From: an uncultured Oscillibacter sp.
Lineage (GTDB): Bacteria > Bacillota > Clostridia > Oscillospirales > Oscillospiraceae
Direction: 5' to 3'
Assembly: GCA_910588175.1 (NCBI GenBank)
Contig: CAJUQQ010000002.1
Coordinates: 38,359 to 102,358, forward strand
DNA length: 64,000 bases
The stretch's first letter is position 1, and every line of letters begins with the position of its first letter. The position numbers and the translations under genes were made by a program. Shown here one piece after another: positions 39,952-47,847 of the stretch. The notes beneath the pieces were generated by a model. It searched no databases. It was not told the DNA's origin and saw nothing but the letters and a program-made list of their open reading frames with translations.

Positions 39952-40722
39952 TCAGCCCTCCGACCGCAGTTCGCAGAAATAGCGCCAGCCCTCCGGCCCG
40001 GCGGCCCGGTCCAGGCGAACGCCCATGACCCGCGCCAGGATGCCGCTTTGGTAGATTTCCTCCGGCCCGCCCAGGGCCAACAGACGGCCTCCGGCCAGCA
40101 CGGCCGCGTCGTCCGCCGCGGTCAGGGCCAGGCAGAGATCGTGGAGGACCAGGGCCACCCCCCGCCCCGCCTCCGCCAGACGGCGGGCCAGGGCCAGCAC
40201 CTCCAGCTGGTGCCGGATGTCCAGGTAGGTGGTGGGCTCGTCCATCAGGACCGTCTCCGTCTCCTGGGCCAGGGCCATGGCGAGATACACCTTTTGGCGC
40301 TGTCCTCCGGAGAGCTCCGGTAAGGGCCGGTCCGCCAGCTCCAGGGCGTCCGCCGCCGCCAGGGCCCGGTCCACGGCCTCGTAGTCCTCCCGGCGGCAGC
40401 GCCGGGGATAGGACAGGTAGGGAAACCGGCCATGGAGCACCATTCTCCGGGCCGTGATGCGGGGCACGCTCCGGGACTGGGGCAGATAGGCGATCCTTTG
40501 GGCGGCCTCCCGGGGACGGTAGTCTTTCAGCGGCCTTCCGTCCAGCAAAACCTCCCCGGCGAGAGGCGGCAGGAGACCGGGCATGGTCCGCAGGAGGGTG
40601 CTCTTTCCGCAGCCGTTGGGTCCCAGCAGGACCAGCACCCGCCCGGGCCGGACGGCCAGGGACACGTCCTCCAGCACGGTGCGGCCCGGGTAGCCCGCCG
40701 AGAGATTGCGCACTTCAAGCAT
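39952..40722 (-). CDS. Iron/cobalamin-type ABC transporter ATPase
   Basis: A 256-aa FepC/BtuD-type ATPase: Walker A LGPNGCGKST, Q-loop LPQSRSVP, signature LSGGQRQ, Walker B TVLMDEPTTYLD and H-loop LVLHDL. It powers the adjacent FecCD permease. The start at ATG 40722 lies 8 bases inside the permease gene. Neighbours (reductase, siroheme synthase) suggest iron, a siderophore or a tetrapyrrole as cargo; cobalamin cannot be excluded. Confidence 0.9.
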   Translation of the reverse strand: MLEVRNLSAGYPGRTVLEDVSLAVRPGRVLVLLGPNGCGKSTLLRTMPGLLPPLAGEVLLDGRPLKDYRPREAAQRIAYLPQSRSVPRITARRMVLHGRFPYLSYPRRCRREDYEAVDRALAAADALELADRPLPELSGGQRQKVYLAMALAQETETVLMDEPTTYLDIRHQLEVLALARRLAEAGRGVALVLHDLCLALTAADDAAVLAGGRLLALGGPEEIYQSGILARVMGVRLDRAAGPEGWRYFCELRSEG

Positions 40723-41734
40723 AACCGCTCCCCCTTCCCCGCCTCTGCCGCAGCAGCAGCCAGAGGAAAAACGGCCCGCCCAGCAGGGACAGCACCACCC
40801 CCACCGGCAGCTCGTAGGGGGCAAACAGCGTCCGGGCCAGGATGTCGCACAGCGTCAGCAGCGCCGCTCCGCCCAGGGCCGCCCCCCGGAGCAGCCGGGC
40901 GGAGCTGTCCTCTCCCACCAGGCGGCGGACCATGTGGGGCGCGATGAGGCCCACGAAGCCCAGTAGGCCCGCGAAGCTCACCGCCGCCCCCGCCAGCGCC
41001 GCCGCCAGGGCCAGAAGGATCAGCCGCAGCCGCCGGGCCGGGAGTCCCAGGCTCCGGGCGGTTTCCTCCCCCAGAAGCAGCACGTCCAGCTCCCCCGCCA
41101 GGGACAGGGCCAGCAGCGCCGCCGCCAGAATCACCCAGAAGGCCGGGCTCACCCGGCTCATGGAGAGGTTGGCCACGCCTCCCACCCGGAAGTCCGTGTA
41201 CCCGTTCAGCGCGTCTGGGAAGAAGGACAGCACCGCGTCAATGCCCGCGCTGAACATGCCGGACACCGCCACTCCCGCCAGCACCAGGGTCATTTTCGAC
41301 GCGCCGGTCCGGGACCCGATGAACAGCACCAGCAGCACCCCTCCCAGGGCCCCCAGAAAGGCGGCGAAGGGGAGTGCCGCCGTCCGTGCGGGCCAGAGGG
41401 CGGCGCACACCGCCGTGCAGAGCCCCGCCCCGGCGTTGACGCCAATGACGTTGGGGGCCGCCAGGGGGTTTCCCAGCACCCCTTGAATGACGGTTCCCGA
41501 CATGGCCAGGGCCGCCCCCGCCAGAAGACAGCCGCAGGTGCGGGGCAGGCGGGCATAGAGCACGATCTGGGCCGCCGGGCCGCTCCCCCGTCCGAGCAAA
41601 GCGGCCAAGACCTCCCCCGGGGCCACGGGAACCGCTCCCAGGCACAGGCTCAGCAGGGCGGAGAGGGCCGCCAGGCCGCCCAGGGCTGGGAGAACCGATT
41701 TAGTTGGGATAGAGAATGTCCGCGAGTCCTTCAT
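40715..41734 (-). CDS. FecCD-family ABC permease
   Basis: A 339-aa permease with about ten membrane helices. Motifs: YARLPRTCGCLLAGAALAMSG, GVLGNPLAAPNVIGVNAGAG, and the ATPase-contact loop LGFVGLIAPHMVRRLVGED. It overlaps the substrate-binding protein gene by 35 bases, unusually long but with a GGGGG ribosome site before ATG 41734. It forms the membrane channel of the iron/cobalamin-type importer. Confidence 0.92.
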   Translation of the reverse strand: MKDSRTFSIPTKSVLPALGGLAALSALLSLCLGAVPVAPGEVLAALLGRGSGPAAQIVLYARLPRTCGCLLAGAALAMSGTVIQGVLGNPLAAPNVIGVNAGAGLCTAVCAALWPARTAALPFAAFLGALGGVLLVLFIGSRTGASKMTLVLAGVAVSGMFSAGIDAVLSFFPDALNGYTDFRVGGVANLSMSRVSPAFWVILAAALLALSLAGELDVLLLGEETARSLGLPARRLRLILLALAAALAGAAVSFAGLLGFVGLIAPHMVRRLVGEDSSARLLRGAALGGAALLTLCDILARTLFAPYELPVGVVLSLLGGPFFLWLLLRQRRGRGSGYA

Positions 41735-42650
41735 AAGCGTCCCCCCAGCGGGCGTTGGGCTTTAGGTTGTAGAGCCGGTGGTCCAAGGTGATGAACCGCC
41801 CCTCTTGTACCGCCCGGAGGCCGCTCCAGGCGGGGTTTAAAAGCAGGGCGGCGTCCAAGGATTTCTGGGCCGCCGCCGCGTCCGCCCCCTGGAGGACGGC
41901 GAAAATATAGTCCGGATCCCCGGCGAGGATGCCCTCCAGACTCAGGTTTTCCAAAAGGCCTCCGCCGTCGGCGATGTTGACGCAGCCCAGGTCCGCCAGC
42001 ATCTCTCCCAGGACGCTGCCCTCGCTGCCCTTGGCCTTGCAGCTGCTTCCGCTGGCCCGGACGTAGAGGACCCGGGGGGCGCTGCCGTCCTGCCGGGCGA
42101 TGGCGGCGTCCACCTGGGCCCGGACGGAGGTTCCGCAGGTCTCGTACCGCTCCGTCTGTCCCGTGAGACGGGTGCAGATCTCCAGCATTCGGAGGTAGTC
42201 GTCAAAGCAGTCCACCTCAAAATAGGCGGCGGCCAGCCCCGCCTGGGCGAAGGTGTCTTTCAGTTCCAGGTCGGCGGCGGTGTTGACGCTGGCCAGAATC
42301 AGGTCCGGTTCCGCCGCCAGCAGCGCCTCCAGATTGGGCTCCTTCACGGCTCCCAGGTTCACGGTGTCCTCCCTCAGCCCCAGGTCAAAGGAGGTCCAGG
42401 CGTCTCCGGCGGCGGCGGCCAGGGTGTCCCGCCCCCCGGCCAGGCACCAGATATCGGCGAAGCTGCCGATCAAAGCCGCCGTCCGCCGGGGCGGCTCAAT
42501 GGCAAATTCCTGGCCCAGGTCGTCCGTAAAGACGATGGTCTCCCCGGCGGGCTCCTTGATTCCAGGGGACTCTGGGTGTCCTCCGGACTCCGCCGCTCCG
42601 CAGGCCGGGAGGGCCAGGAGCAGAACCAGCAGCAGACAAAGACGTTTCAT
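41700..42650 (-). CDS. Substrate-binding lipoprotein of iron/cobalamin-type ABC importer
   Basis: A 316-aa periplasmic-binding-type (BtuF/FepB-like) lipoprotein. The signal peptide has the lipobox cysteine at residue 17 (LPAC). The domain starts with VFTDDLGQEFAIEPPRRTAAL, has NLEALLAAEPDLILAS, and ends with RFITLDHRLYNLKPNARW. The start at 42650 follows AAAGGACGCGCG; the frame extends 41 codons without a site. No cobalamin riboswitch core is visible upstream. Confidence 0.9.
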   Translation of the reverse strand: MKRLCLLLVLLLALPACGAAESGGHPESPGIKEPAGETIVFTDDLGQEFAIEPPRRTAALIGSFADIWCLAGGRDTLAAAAGDAWTSFDLGLREDTVNLGAVKEPNLEALLAAEPDLILASVNTAADLELKDTFAQAGLAAAYFEVDCFDDYLRMLEICTRLTGQTERYETCGTSVRAQVDAAIARQDGSAPRVLYVRASGSSCKAKGSEGSVLGEMLADLGCVNIADGGGLLENLSLEGILAGDPDYIFAVLQGADAAAAQKSLDAALLLNPAWSGLRAVQEGRFITLDHRLYNLKPNARWGDAYEGLADILYPN

Positions 42651-42735
42651 CGCGCGTCCTTTCCGGCAGGGGCTTTGCCCCGGCCTGTTTTCCGGGCTCC
42701 GCCAGGGGGAATGACCTGTGGAGCGCCGGGAACAA

Positions 42736-42762
42736 GGAGGCGGACCCCAGGTCCGCCTCCTC
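42736..42762 (-). terminator. Hairpin between the reductase and transporter genes
   Basis: The 12-bp stem AGGAGGCGGACC/GGTCCGCCTCCT has only a weak T-rich stretch after it on the minus strand. Partial termination or mRNA processing may set different expression of the reductase and the transporter. Confidence 0.5.
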
Positions 42763-42779
42763 TCCGTCAACATTCCGTG

Positions 42780-44327
42780 TTACGCGTACTTCGCCACGAT
42801 GGCGTTCAGGTCCTCCCGGTGGGTCTCGGACCACTGGGCCCAGCTCTGGCCCGCCGCGGCCGCGGCCCGGCCCAGCTCCACCAGCAGGGAGGGGATATCC
42901 TGTTCCAGAATCACCGCGCCTGCCTCGCCGAAACGGGCGGTGTCCAGGGCGTCGCTGCCCCCCAGGAACAGACGGAAGGCGGGCTGGGGCTTCCTGTCCT
43001 CCAGGCGCACGCCTCCCTGGAAGCCGATGGTTCCCGCCTGGTGGGCGCCGCAGCTGGAGGGACAGCCGGAGACGGCAATTTTCGGCAGAGCCCCGTCGGG
43101 AATTCCGGCCTCCCGGACCGCCGCCACGGCGGAACGGAGCAGCCCTTGGCTGTCCCGGATGCCCTGCTGGCAGACCGTGGCCCCGACGCAGGCCACGCTG
43201 TACTCAAACTCCGTTTCCGCGCCGTCCGCCGTGACGGCCAGAACCTTTTCCGCCCCGGCGGCGGTGAGGTTTACGAGATACAGCGTCTCGTCCGGTCCTA
43301 CCCGGCACTCCGCGCCGGGCATGTCCTTCAAAACGGCATAGAGCGCCGCCGGCTTTTCCGCCGGAAGCAGGCCGCCGATGGGATGATACTTCACGGCGTA
43401 CAGCCCCGCCTGCTTCTGGGGAATGGCCCGGGGATGGGCCAAGGCCGCCTCTTCGTCCCTGACGATGTCCGCGGGGGCCTCCAGCCGTGGAATTTCCAGC
43501 CCGCCCTGGGCTTTTAAGGCCTCCACGTTTTTCAGGAACGCCTCCTTGAGCCCCTCGGAGCCCAGGGTGTCCTGCATAAAGCGGGTCCGGGCCTTGGCGC
43601 GGTTCTCATAATTGCCGTGCTGGCAGAAGGTGTCCACCATGGCCTTCACATAGTAGAGAACCTCATGGGGGTTCACGGCCTCGTCCACCAGCACGCCCAT
43701 GCGGTGGCCCATGGCCCCCAGGCCCCCGGCGATGCGGAGGGAAAAGGTTCCGTTCTCCTGAGCCCGGAAGCCCATGTCCCGGAAGGCGCTGTGGACGGAG
43801 TCTTCCGCGCCGTTGGAAAAGGCGATTTTCAGCTTCCGGGGCATGCGGATGTCCCGGCAGATGGAGAGGAGGTAGTCCGTCACCGCCTCCGCGTAGGGGG
43901 AGGGGTCGAAGCACTCCCCCTTCTGCACACCGGAGAGGGGGCTGCACATGACATTCCGGGGATGGTCCCCGCCGCCGCCCCGGCAGAGAATGCCCGCTCC
44001 GATGGCCTCCTCCATAATGGCGGGCACCTGCTCCGCCGGGAGGTCGTGAAGCTGCACCGTCTCACAGGTGGTGAGCTTGATCTTTTGGACATGGTACTTC
44101 TCCACGGTGTCCGCCAGAAATTTCAGCCGCTCCGCCGTCAGCCGCCCGGCGGGCATCCGCAGGCGGAGCATGTGCTTCGCCGGGTCCCGCTGGGCGTAGC
44201 TGCCCATGCCGCCGGAACAGCCCTTATAGTCCTTTTTGTCCAGCCTGCCCTCCTGGAAGTCCCGAATGTTTCCGGAGAAGGTTTTGATTTCCTCCCGGTA
44301 GGTCTGGAGCCACTTGCTGTCCACCAT
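42780..44327 (-). CDS. Siroheme-dependent nitrite/sulfite reductase
   Basis: A 515-aa hemoprotein reductase (NirA/CysI-like) reducing nitrite to ammonia or sulfite to sulfide. It has two ferredoxin-like and two siroheme/4Fe-4S repeats. The cluster cysteines are C-x5-C (CVGATVC) and C-x3-C (SGCPSSCGAH) in the last third. The substrate-arginine region LRMPAGRL and the VQKIKLTTCETVQLHDL strand are present. Whether nitrite or sulfite is the true substrate cannot be read. The start at 44327 follows AAGGCGG. A hairpin CCGCCG/CGGCGG (44353-44367) is in the leader. Confidence 0.88.
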   Translation of the reverse strand: MVDSKWLQTYREEIKTFSGNIRDFQEGRLDKKDYKGCSGGMGSYAQRDPAKHMLRLRMPAGRLTAERLKFLADTVEKYHVQKIKLTTCETVQLHDLPAEQVPAIMEEAIGAGILCRGGGGDHPRNVMCSPLSGVQKGECFDPSPYAEAVTDYLLSICRDIRMPRKLKIAFSNGAEDSVHSAFRDMGFRAQENGTFSLRIAGGLGAMGHRMGVLVDEAVNPHEVLYYVKAMVDTFCQHGNYENRAKARTRFMQDTLGSEGLKEAFLKNVEALKAQGGLEIPRLEAPADIVRDEEAALAHPRAIPQKQAGLYAVKYHPIGGLLPAEKPAALYAVLKDMPGAECRVGPDETLYLVNLTAAGAEKVLAVTADGAETEFEYSVACVGATVCQQGIRDSQGLLRSAVAAVREAGIPDGALPKIAVSGCPSSCGAHQAGTIGFQGGVRLEDRKPQPAFRLFLGGSDALDTARFGEAGAVILEQDIPSLLVELGRAAAAAGQSWAQWSETHREDLNAIVAKYA

Positions 44328-44382
44328 AAATGCCGCCTTCTTTCCCAATGGTCCGCCGTTACGGCGGGAAGTTGTCCCGATG

Positions 44383-44411
44383 ATTGTATCACAAAGCCCG
44401 GCCCGCCGCAA
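44383..44411 (-). promoter_or_regulatory. Promoter of the reductase-siroheme operon
   Basis: On the minus strand TTGCGG (44406-44411), 17 bp, TACAAT (44383-44388). The -35 is weak, so an activator is possible. Confidence 0.55.
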
Positions 44412-44492
44412 TCCCCAATCACAGAGAGGGCGAGTCCGCTGGGGTATTTTATAGGAGGAATGAGGCGCGGAGGCGGACCGGCCGGTCTGCCC

Positions 44493-44918
44493 TTACGCCA
44501 GATCCTCCGGCTCCAGAACCCGGAAGCCGTTTTCCCGCAGCAGCCGGGCGAACACCCCCATGCCCGGAATTTTCCGGTCGGAGAAGCTCCCGTCATAGAC
44601 CTCTCGCACGCCGCAGCTGGGACTCCGGGGCTGGAGGACGGCCAGCCCGGCCCCCTCCCGCCGGGCGGTTTCCAGGGCCAAAGCCGCCCCCCGGCGGAAT
44701 TCCGCGTCCACATTCCTGCCGTCCCTGGCGGTCACCGCGCCGTCTACGATTTCCGCCGGCGTCCGGGGAACCGGCAGGCCCCCCAGCACCTCCGGGCAGA
44801 CGGGGACCGGTGTATGGCCCCTGCTCCGGAGCCACGCTGCCACCCGGGGGTCCAGATTGTTCCCGCCGCTGTATTTGCAGTTCTCCCCCAGGAGGCACGC
44901 GCTGACCAGCACCTTCAT
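44493..44918 (-). CDS. DUF523 domain protein
   Basis: A 141-aa cytoplasmic protein of the DUF523 family: VLVSACLLGENCKYSGGNN, VPVCPEVLGGLPVPRTPAEI and LQPRSPSCGV. The conserved cysteines (C8, C14, C41 and SPSCG) suggest metal or thiol chemistry. Function unknown. It overlaps the DUF815 gene by 4 bases. Confidence 0.9.
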   Translation of the reverse strand: MKVLVSACLLGENCKYSGGNNLDPRVAAWLRSRGHTPVPVCPEVLGGLPVPRTPAEIVDGAVTARDGRNVDAEFRRGAALALETARREGAGLAVLQPRSPSCGVREVYDGSFSDRKIPGMGVFARLLRENGFRVLEPEDLA

Positions 44919-46216
44919 TCCGCCAGCCCCTCCAGATAGTGGACGAACTGCTGGGCCGTCCGGCCGGAGAAGCCGCCGTGGCGGATTTCCCAGGCGTTGG
45001 CCTTCCGGGCCAGCTCCTCCCCGTCTATCTGGAGGCCCTGCCGGGCCGCCAGGGCCTTGACGATGGCTTGGAACTCCTTGGGGCTGGGGGCGCCGTAGTG
45101 AATCGTCACGCCGAACCGGGCCGCCAGGGACAGCTTTTCCTCCATGGTGTCGGAGCGGTGGATGTCCCCGTGGTGCTCCATGTCCTGCCGGTCGTTCCAG
45201 GTTTCCCGGATGAGGTGCCGCCGGTTGGAGGTGGCGTAGATCAGCACGTTTTCCGGCCGGGTCTCCACGCCGCCCTCGATGACGGCCTTGAGGAACTTGT
45301 ACTCCACCTCGTTCTCCTCGAAGGAGAGGTCGTCGATGAAGATGATGAAGCGGTAGTTCCGGTTCTTGATCTCCGCCAGAATGCGGGAGAGCTCCCCGAA
45401 CTGGTGCTTGTAGATCTCAATCATCCGGAGGCCCTGGTCGTAGTATTCGTTGATGAGGGCCTTGACGCTAGTGGATTTTCCCGTGCCCGCGTCGCCGTAG
45501 AGCAGGACGTTGTTGGCGTGCTTCCCGGTCAGGAAGGACTCCGTGTTCCGGCGGAGCTCCGCCTTCTGGCCCTCGTAGCCCAAAAGGTCCTCCAGCCGCA
45601 CGCCGTCGACGTTGCTGATGGGCAGGAACTCCAGCCCGTTCTCACGCCGGATGCGGAAGGCCCGGTTCATGGCGAAGACGCCGTAGCCGTACCGCTGGTA
45701 ATAGTCTGTCACAAGACGGAACATCTCATGCCCGTTTTCCGCCTCCGCCAGGGATTTGCGGAGCGTCCGGACCTGGGCGCTTACGTCCCGGTTATAGGTC
45801 CGCTCCCGCTTGGGGATGGCCTGGTAATCGGTCAGGATGGAGAAGCAGTCCGTCAGCAGGTATTGCTCCACCGGGGAGAAGTCGTAGTGGAACAGCTGGT
45901 GGAAGACGGCGAAGTCGTTCTCCGCGAAGCGGTTCACGCTGCCGCCGGGCCAGGCCCCCGTCCGCTCGCAGGTCCGGGTGAAGGAGTTGTCGTTGGTCAT
46001 GAGGAGCCAGGTTAAATAGCACTGCCAGAGGTTCTCGTCAAAGCCGCAGGCGGTGGAGAGGTCCAGGAGGCGCTTGACCTCCCCGTTGGTCCGCTGGAGC
46101 AGAGGCTCCTTGGCCCCTCCGTTTTTGCAGTCCCGGATGATGTCCGCCAGCCGGACCAGAATGCTGTCCCGGCCCAGGTCGCTGTATAGGATAAGATGGG
46201 GAAGGATACGGTTCAT
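44915..46216 (-). CDS. DUF815-family AAA+ ATPase
   Basis: A 433-aa ATP-binding protein. The N-terminal 200 residues are helical and family-specific. The AAA+ module has Walker A LYGDAGTGKSTS, Walker B FIIFIDDLSFEENEVEYK, sensor IYATSNRRHLI and arginine-rich RETWNDRQD. The family is widespread in Clostridia and of unknown function. The start at 46216 has AAAGGA nine bases upstream. It is translationally coupled to DUF523. Confidence 0.88.
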   Translation of the reverse strand: MNRILPHLILYSDLGRDSILVRLADIIRDCKNGGAKEPLLQRTNGEVKRLLDLSTACGFDENLWQCYLTWLLMTNDNSFTRTCERTGAWPGGSVNRFAENDFAVFHQLFHYDFSPVEQYLLTDCFSILTDYQAIPKRERTYNRDVSAQVRTLRKSLAEAENGHEMFRLVTDYYQRYGYGVFAMNRAFRIRRENGLEFLPISNVDGVRLEDLLGYEGQKAELRRNTESFLTGKHANNVLLYGDAGTGKSTSVKALINEYYDQGLRMIEIYKHQFGELSRILAEIKNRNYRFIIFIDDLSFEENEVEYKFLKAVIEGGVETRPENVLIYATSNRRHLIRETWNDRQDMEHHGDIHRSDTMEEKLSLAARFGVTIHYGAPSPKEFQAIVKALAARQGLQIDGEELARKANAWEIRHGGFSGRTAQQFVHYLEGLAE

Positions 46217-46234
46217 AGCGGTCAATCCTTTCTT

Positions 46235-46262
46235 GAAAAAACGCCGCCTGGAGCGGCGGCGC
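46235..46262 (-). terminator. Terminator of the ilv operon
   Basis: On the minus strand CGCCGCC-GCTCCA-GGCGGCG is followed by TTTTTTC, just after ilvC and before the DUF815 gene. Confidence 0.85.
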
Positions 46263-46280
46263 TTTTCGGAAGCTGAGCAA

Positions 46281-47300
46281 TCAATTGGAGGCGGTATCCG
46301 GGTCGGTGTCGTCGCCCCAGAGCATGTTCTTCCGCAGCTCCGCGCCTACGGTTTCCATCTGGTGCTGGGCCAGCTGGCGGCGCTTGGCGTTGAAGAAGGT
46401 CCGGCCGTTCTTGTTCTCGGCAATCCACTTTCCGGCAAACACGCCGTCCTGGATGTCCGTGAGGACCGCCTTCATGTTCTTCTTGGTCTCCTCGTAGGGG
46501 AGAATCCGGGGGCCGGAGACGTACTCGCCGTATTCCGCCGTGTCGGAGATGGAGTAGTTCATCATGGCTACGCCGCCTTTGTTGATCAGGTCGATGATGA
46601 GCTTCATTTCGTGGATGCACTCGAAGTAGGCGTTCTCCGGGGCGTAGCCCGCCTCCACCAGGGTCTCGAAGCCCAGCTTCATCAGCTCCACCACGCCGCC
46701 GCAGAGGACGGCCTGCTCGCCGAAGAGGTCGGTCTCCGTCTCATCCTGGAAGGTGGTCTCCATCACGCCGCCGCGCGCGCCGCCGATGCCCGCCGCGTAG
46801 GCCAGGGCCAGATCCAGGGCCTTTCCGGTGGCGTTCTGCTCCACGGCCACCAGGCAGGGCACGCCCTTGCCCGCCACATACGTAGACCGGACGGTGTGGC
46901 CCGGGCCCTTGGGGGCGATCATGGAAACGTCCACCCCGGCGGGGGGCACGATCTGCTTGAAGTGGATATTGAAGCCGTGGGCGAACATCAGCATGTTCCC
47001 CGCCTCCAGATTGGGGGCGATGTCCTTTTTGTACACGTCCGCCTGGACCTCATCGTTTACCAGAATCATGATGATATCGGCCCACTTGGCGGTGTCCGCC
47101 ACGGTCTGGACCTTGAGGCCCGCCTGCTCGGCGCCCGCCCAGTTCTTGGAGCCCTGGCGCAGGCCCACGCACACGTCGCAGCCGGATTCCTTCAGGTTCA
47201 GAGCGTGAGCGTGGCCCTGGGATCCGTAGCCGATGATGCCGATCTTTTTCCCGTCCAGCTTGCCCAGGTCGCAGTCCTTCTCATAATACATTCTTGCCAT
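46281..47300 (-). CDS. ilvC: Ketol-acid reductoisomerase
   Basis: IlvC isomerises and reduces acetolactate or acetohydroxybutyrate to the dihydroxy acids, second common step of Val/Ile synthesis. The 339-aa class I enzyme has the NAD(P) loop IGYGSQGHAHALNLKESG, GPGHTVRSTY and the metal-binding DLFGEQAVLCGG and ETL..GYAPENAYFEC region. The start at 47300 is correctly spaced from AAGGAGG, unlike the ATG two codons earlier. It begins 20 bases inside ilvN. Confidence 0.97.
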   Translation of the reverse strand: MARMYYEKDCDLGKLDGKKIGIIGYGSQGHAHALNLKESGCDVCVGLRQGSKNWAGAEQAGLKVQTVADTAKWADIIMILVNDEVQADVYKKDIAPNLEAGNMLMFAHGFNIHFKQIVPPAGVDVSMIAPKGPGHTVRSTYVAGKGVPCLVAVEQNATGKALDLALAYAAGIGGARGGVMETTFQDETETDLFGEQAVLCGGVVELMKLGFETLVEAGYAPENAYFECIHEMKLIIDLINKGGVAMMNYSISDTAEYGEYVSGPRILPYEETKKNMKAVLTDIQDGVFAGKWIAENKNGRTFFNAKRRQLAQHQMETVGAELRKNMLWGDDTDPDTASN

Positions 47301-47847
47301 ATTCATATTCCTCCTTCAGTTTGCTCTCGTCATATATCGTGCTACGCCCTCTCTCGATGGCGATAGTACCGGTTTTGGCGATCTCCAGGATGCCGAAATC
47401 CTCCAGCATTTGAATCAGCGCCGCGTTCTTGCTCTGGGAGCCGAAGACCCAGACCGTCAGGGACGCCTTGTCCACGTCGATGATGTGGCCCCGGAAGATG
47501 TTGGTCATCTGGATAATCTCGTCCCGGGTGCCGTGGTCCGCCGCCCGGACCTTGATGAGGGCGATCTCCCGGCGGATGCAGGTCTCCTCGTCAAAGATCT
47601 TCACCGCCTGGACCCCCAGCAGCCGCCGGCACTGGGTGGCCAGCTGGTTGACCACCAGCTCGTCCGCCAGCAGCTCAATGGAAATGCGGGCGGTGTGGGG
47701 CCGGTCCGTGGCCCCGGAGACGATGGACTCGATGTTATAGCCCTTCCGGGAGAAGAGACGGGCCACTTGGCTGAGGATGCCGGGGGTGTCCTCCGTCAGA
47801 ATGCAGAGGGTGTAGAGCTTCTTTTCCGTGTCCCATTGCTTTCTCAT
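47281..47847 (-). CDS. ilvN: Acetolactate synthase regulatory subunit, copy 1
   Basis: The small subunit that gives acetohydroxyacid synthase its valine control. The 188-aa protein has an N-terminal ACT domain (LCILTEDTPGILSQVARLFSRKGYNIESI) and an IlvN C-terminal domain (REIALIKVRA, FGILEIAKTGTIAIER). The start at 47847 overlaps ilvB by 4 bases. It pairs with the catalytic subunit directly upstream. Confidence 0.93.
   Translation of the reverse strand: MRKQWDTEKKLYTLCILTEDTPGILSQVARLFSRKGYNIESIVSGATDRPHTARISIELLADELVVNQLATQCRRLLGVQAVKIFDEETCIRREIALIKVRAADHGTRDEIIQMTNIFRGHIIDVDKASLTVWVFGSQSKNAALIQMLEDFGILEIAKTGTIAIERGRSTIYDESKLKEEYEYGKNVL

Noticed and set aside
42651..42779. Cobalamin riboswitch before the ABC binding protein
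   Set aside because: No GCCACTG-type B12-box sequence can be found on the minus strand; the region has only a GC hairpin.
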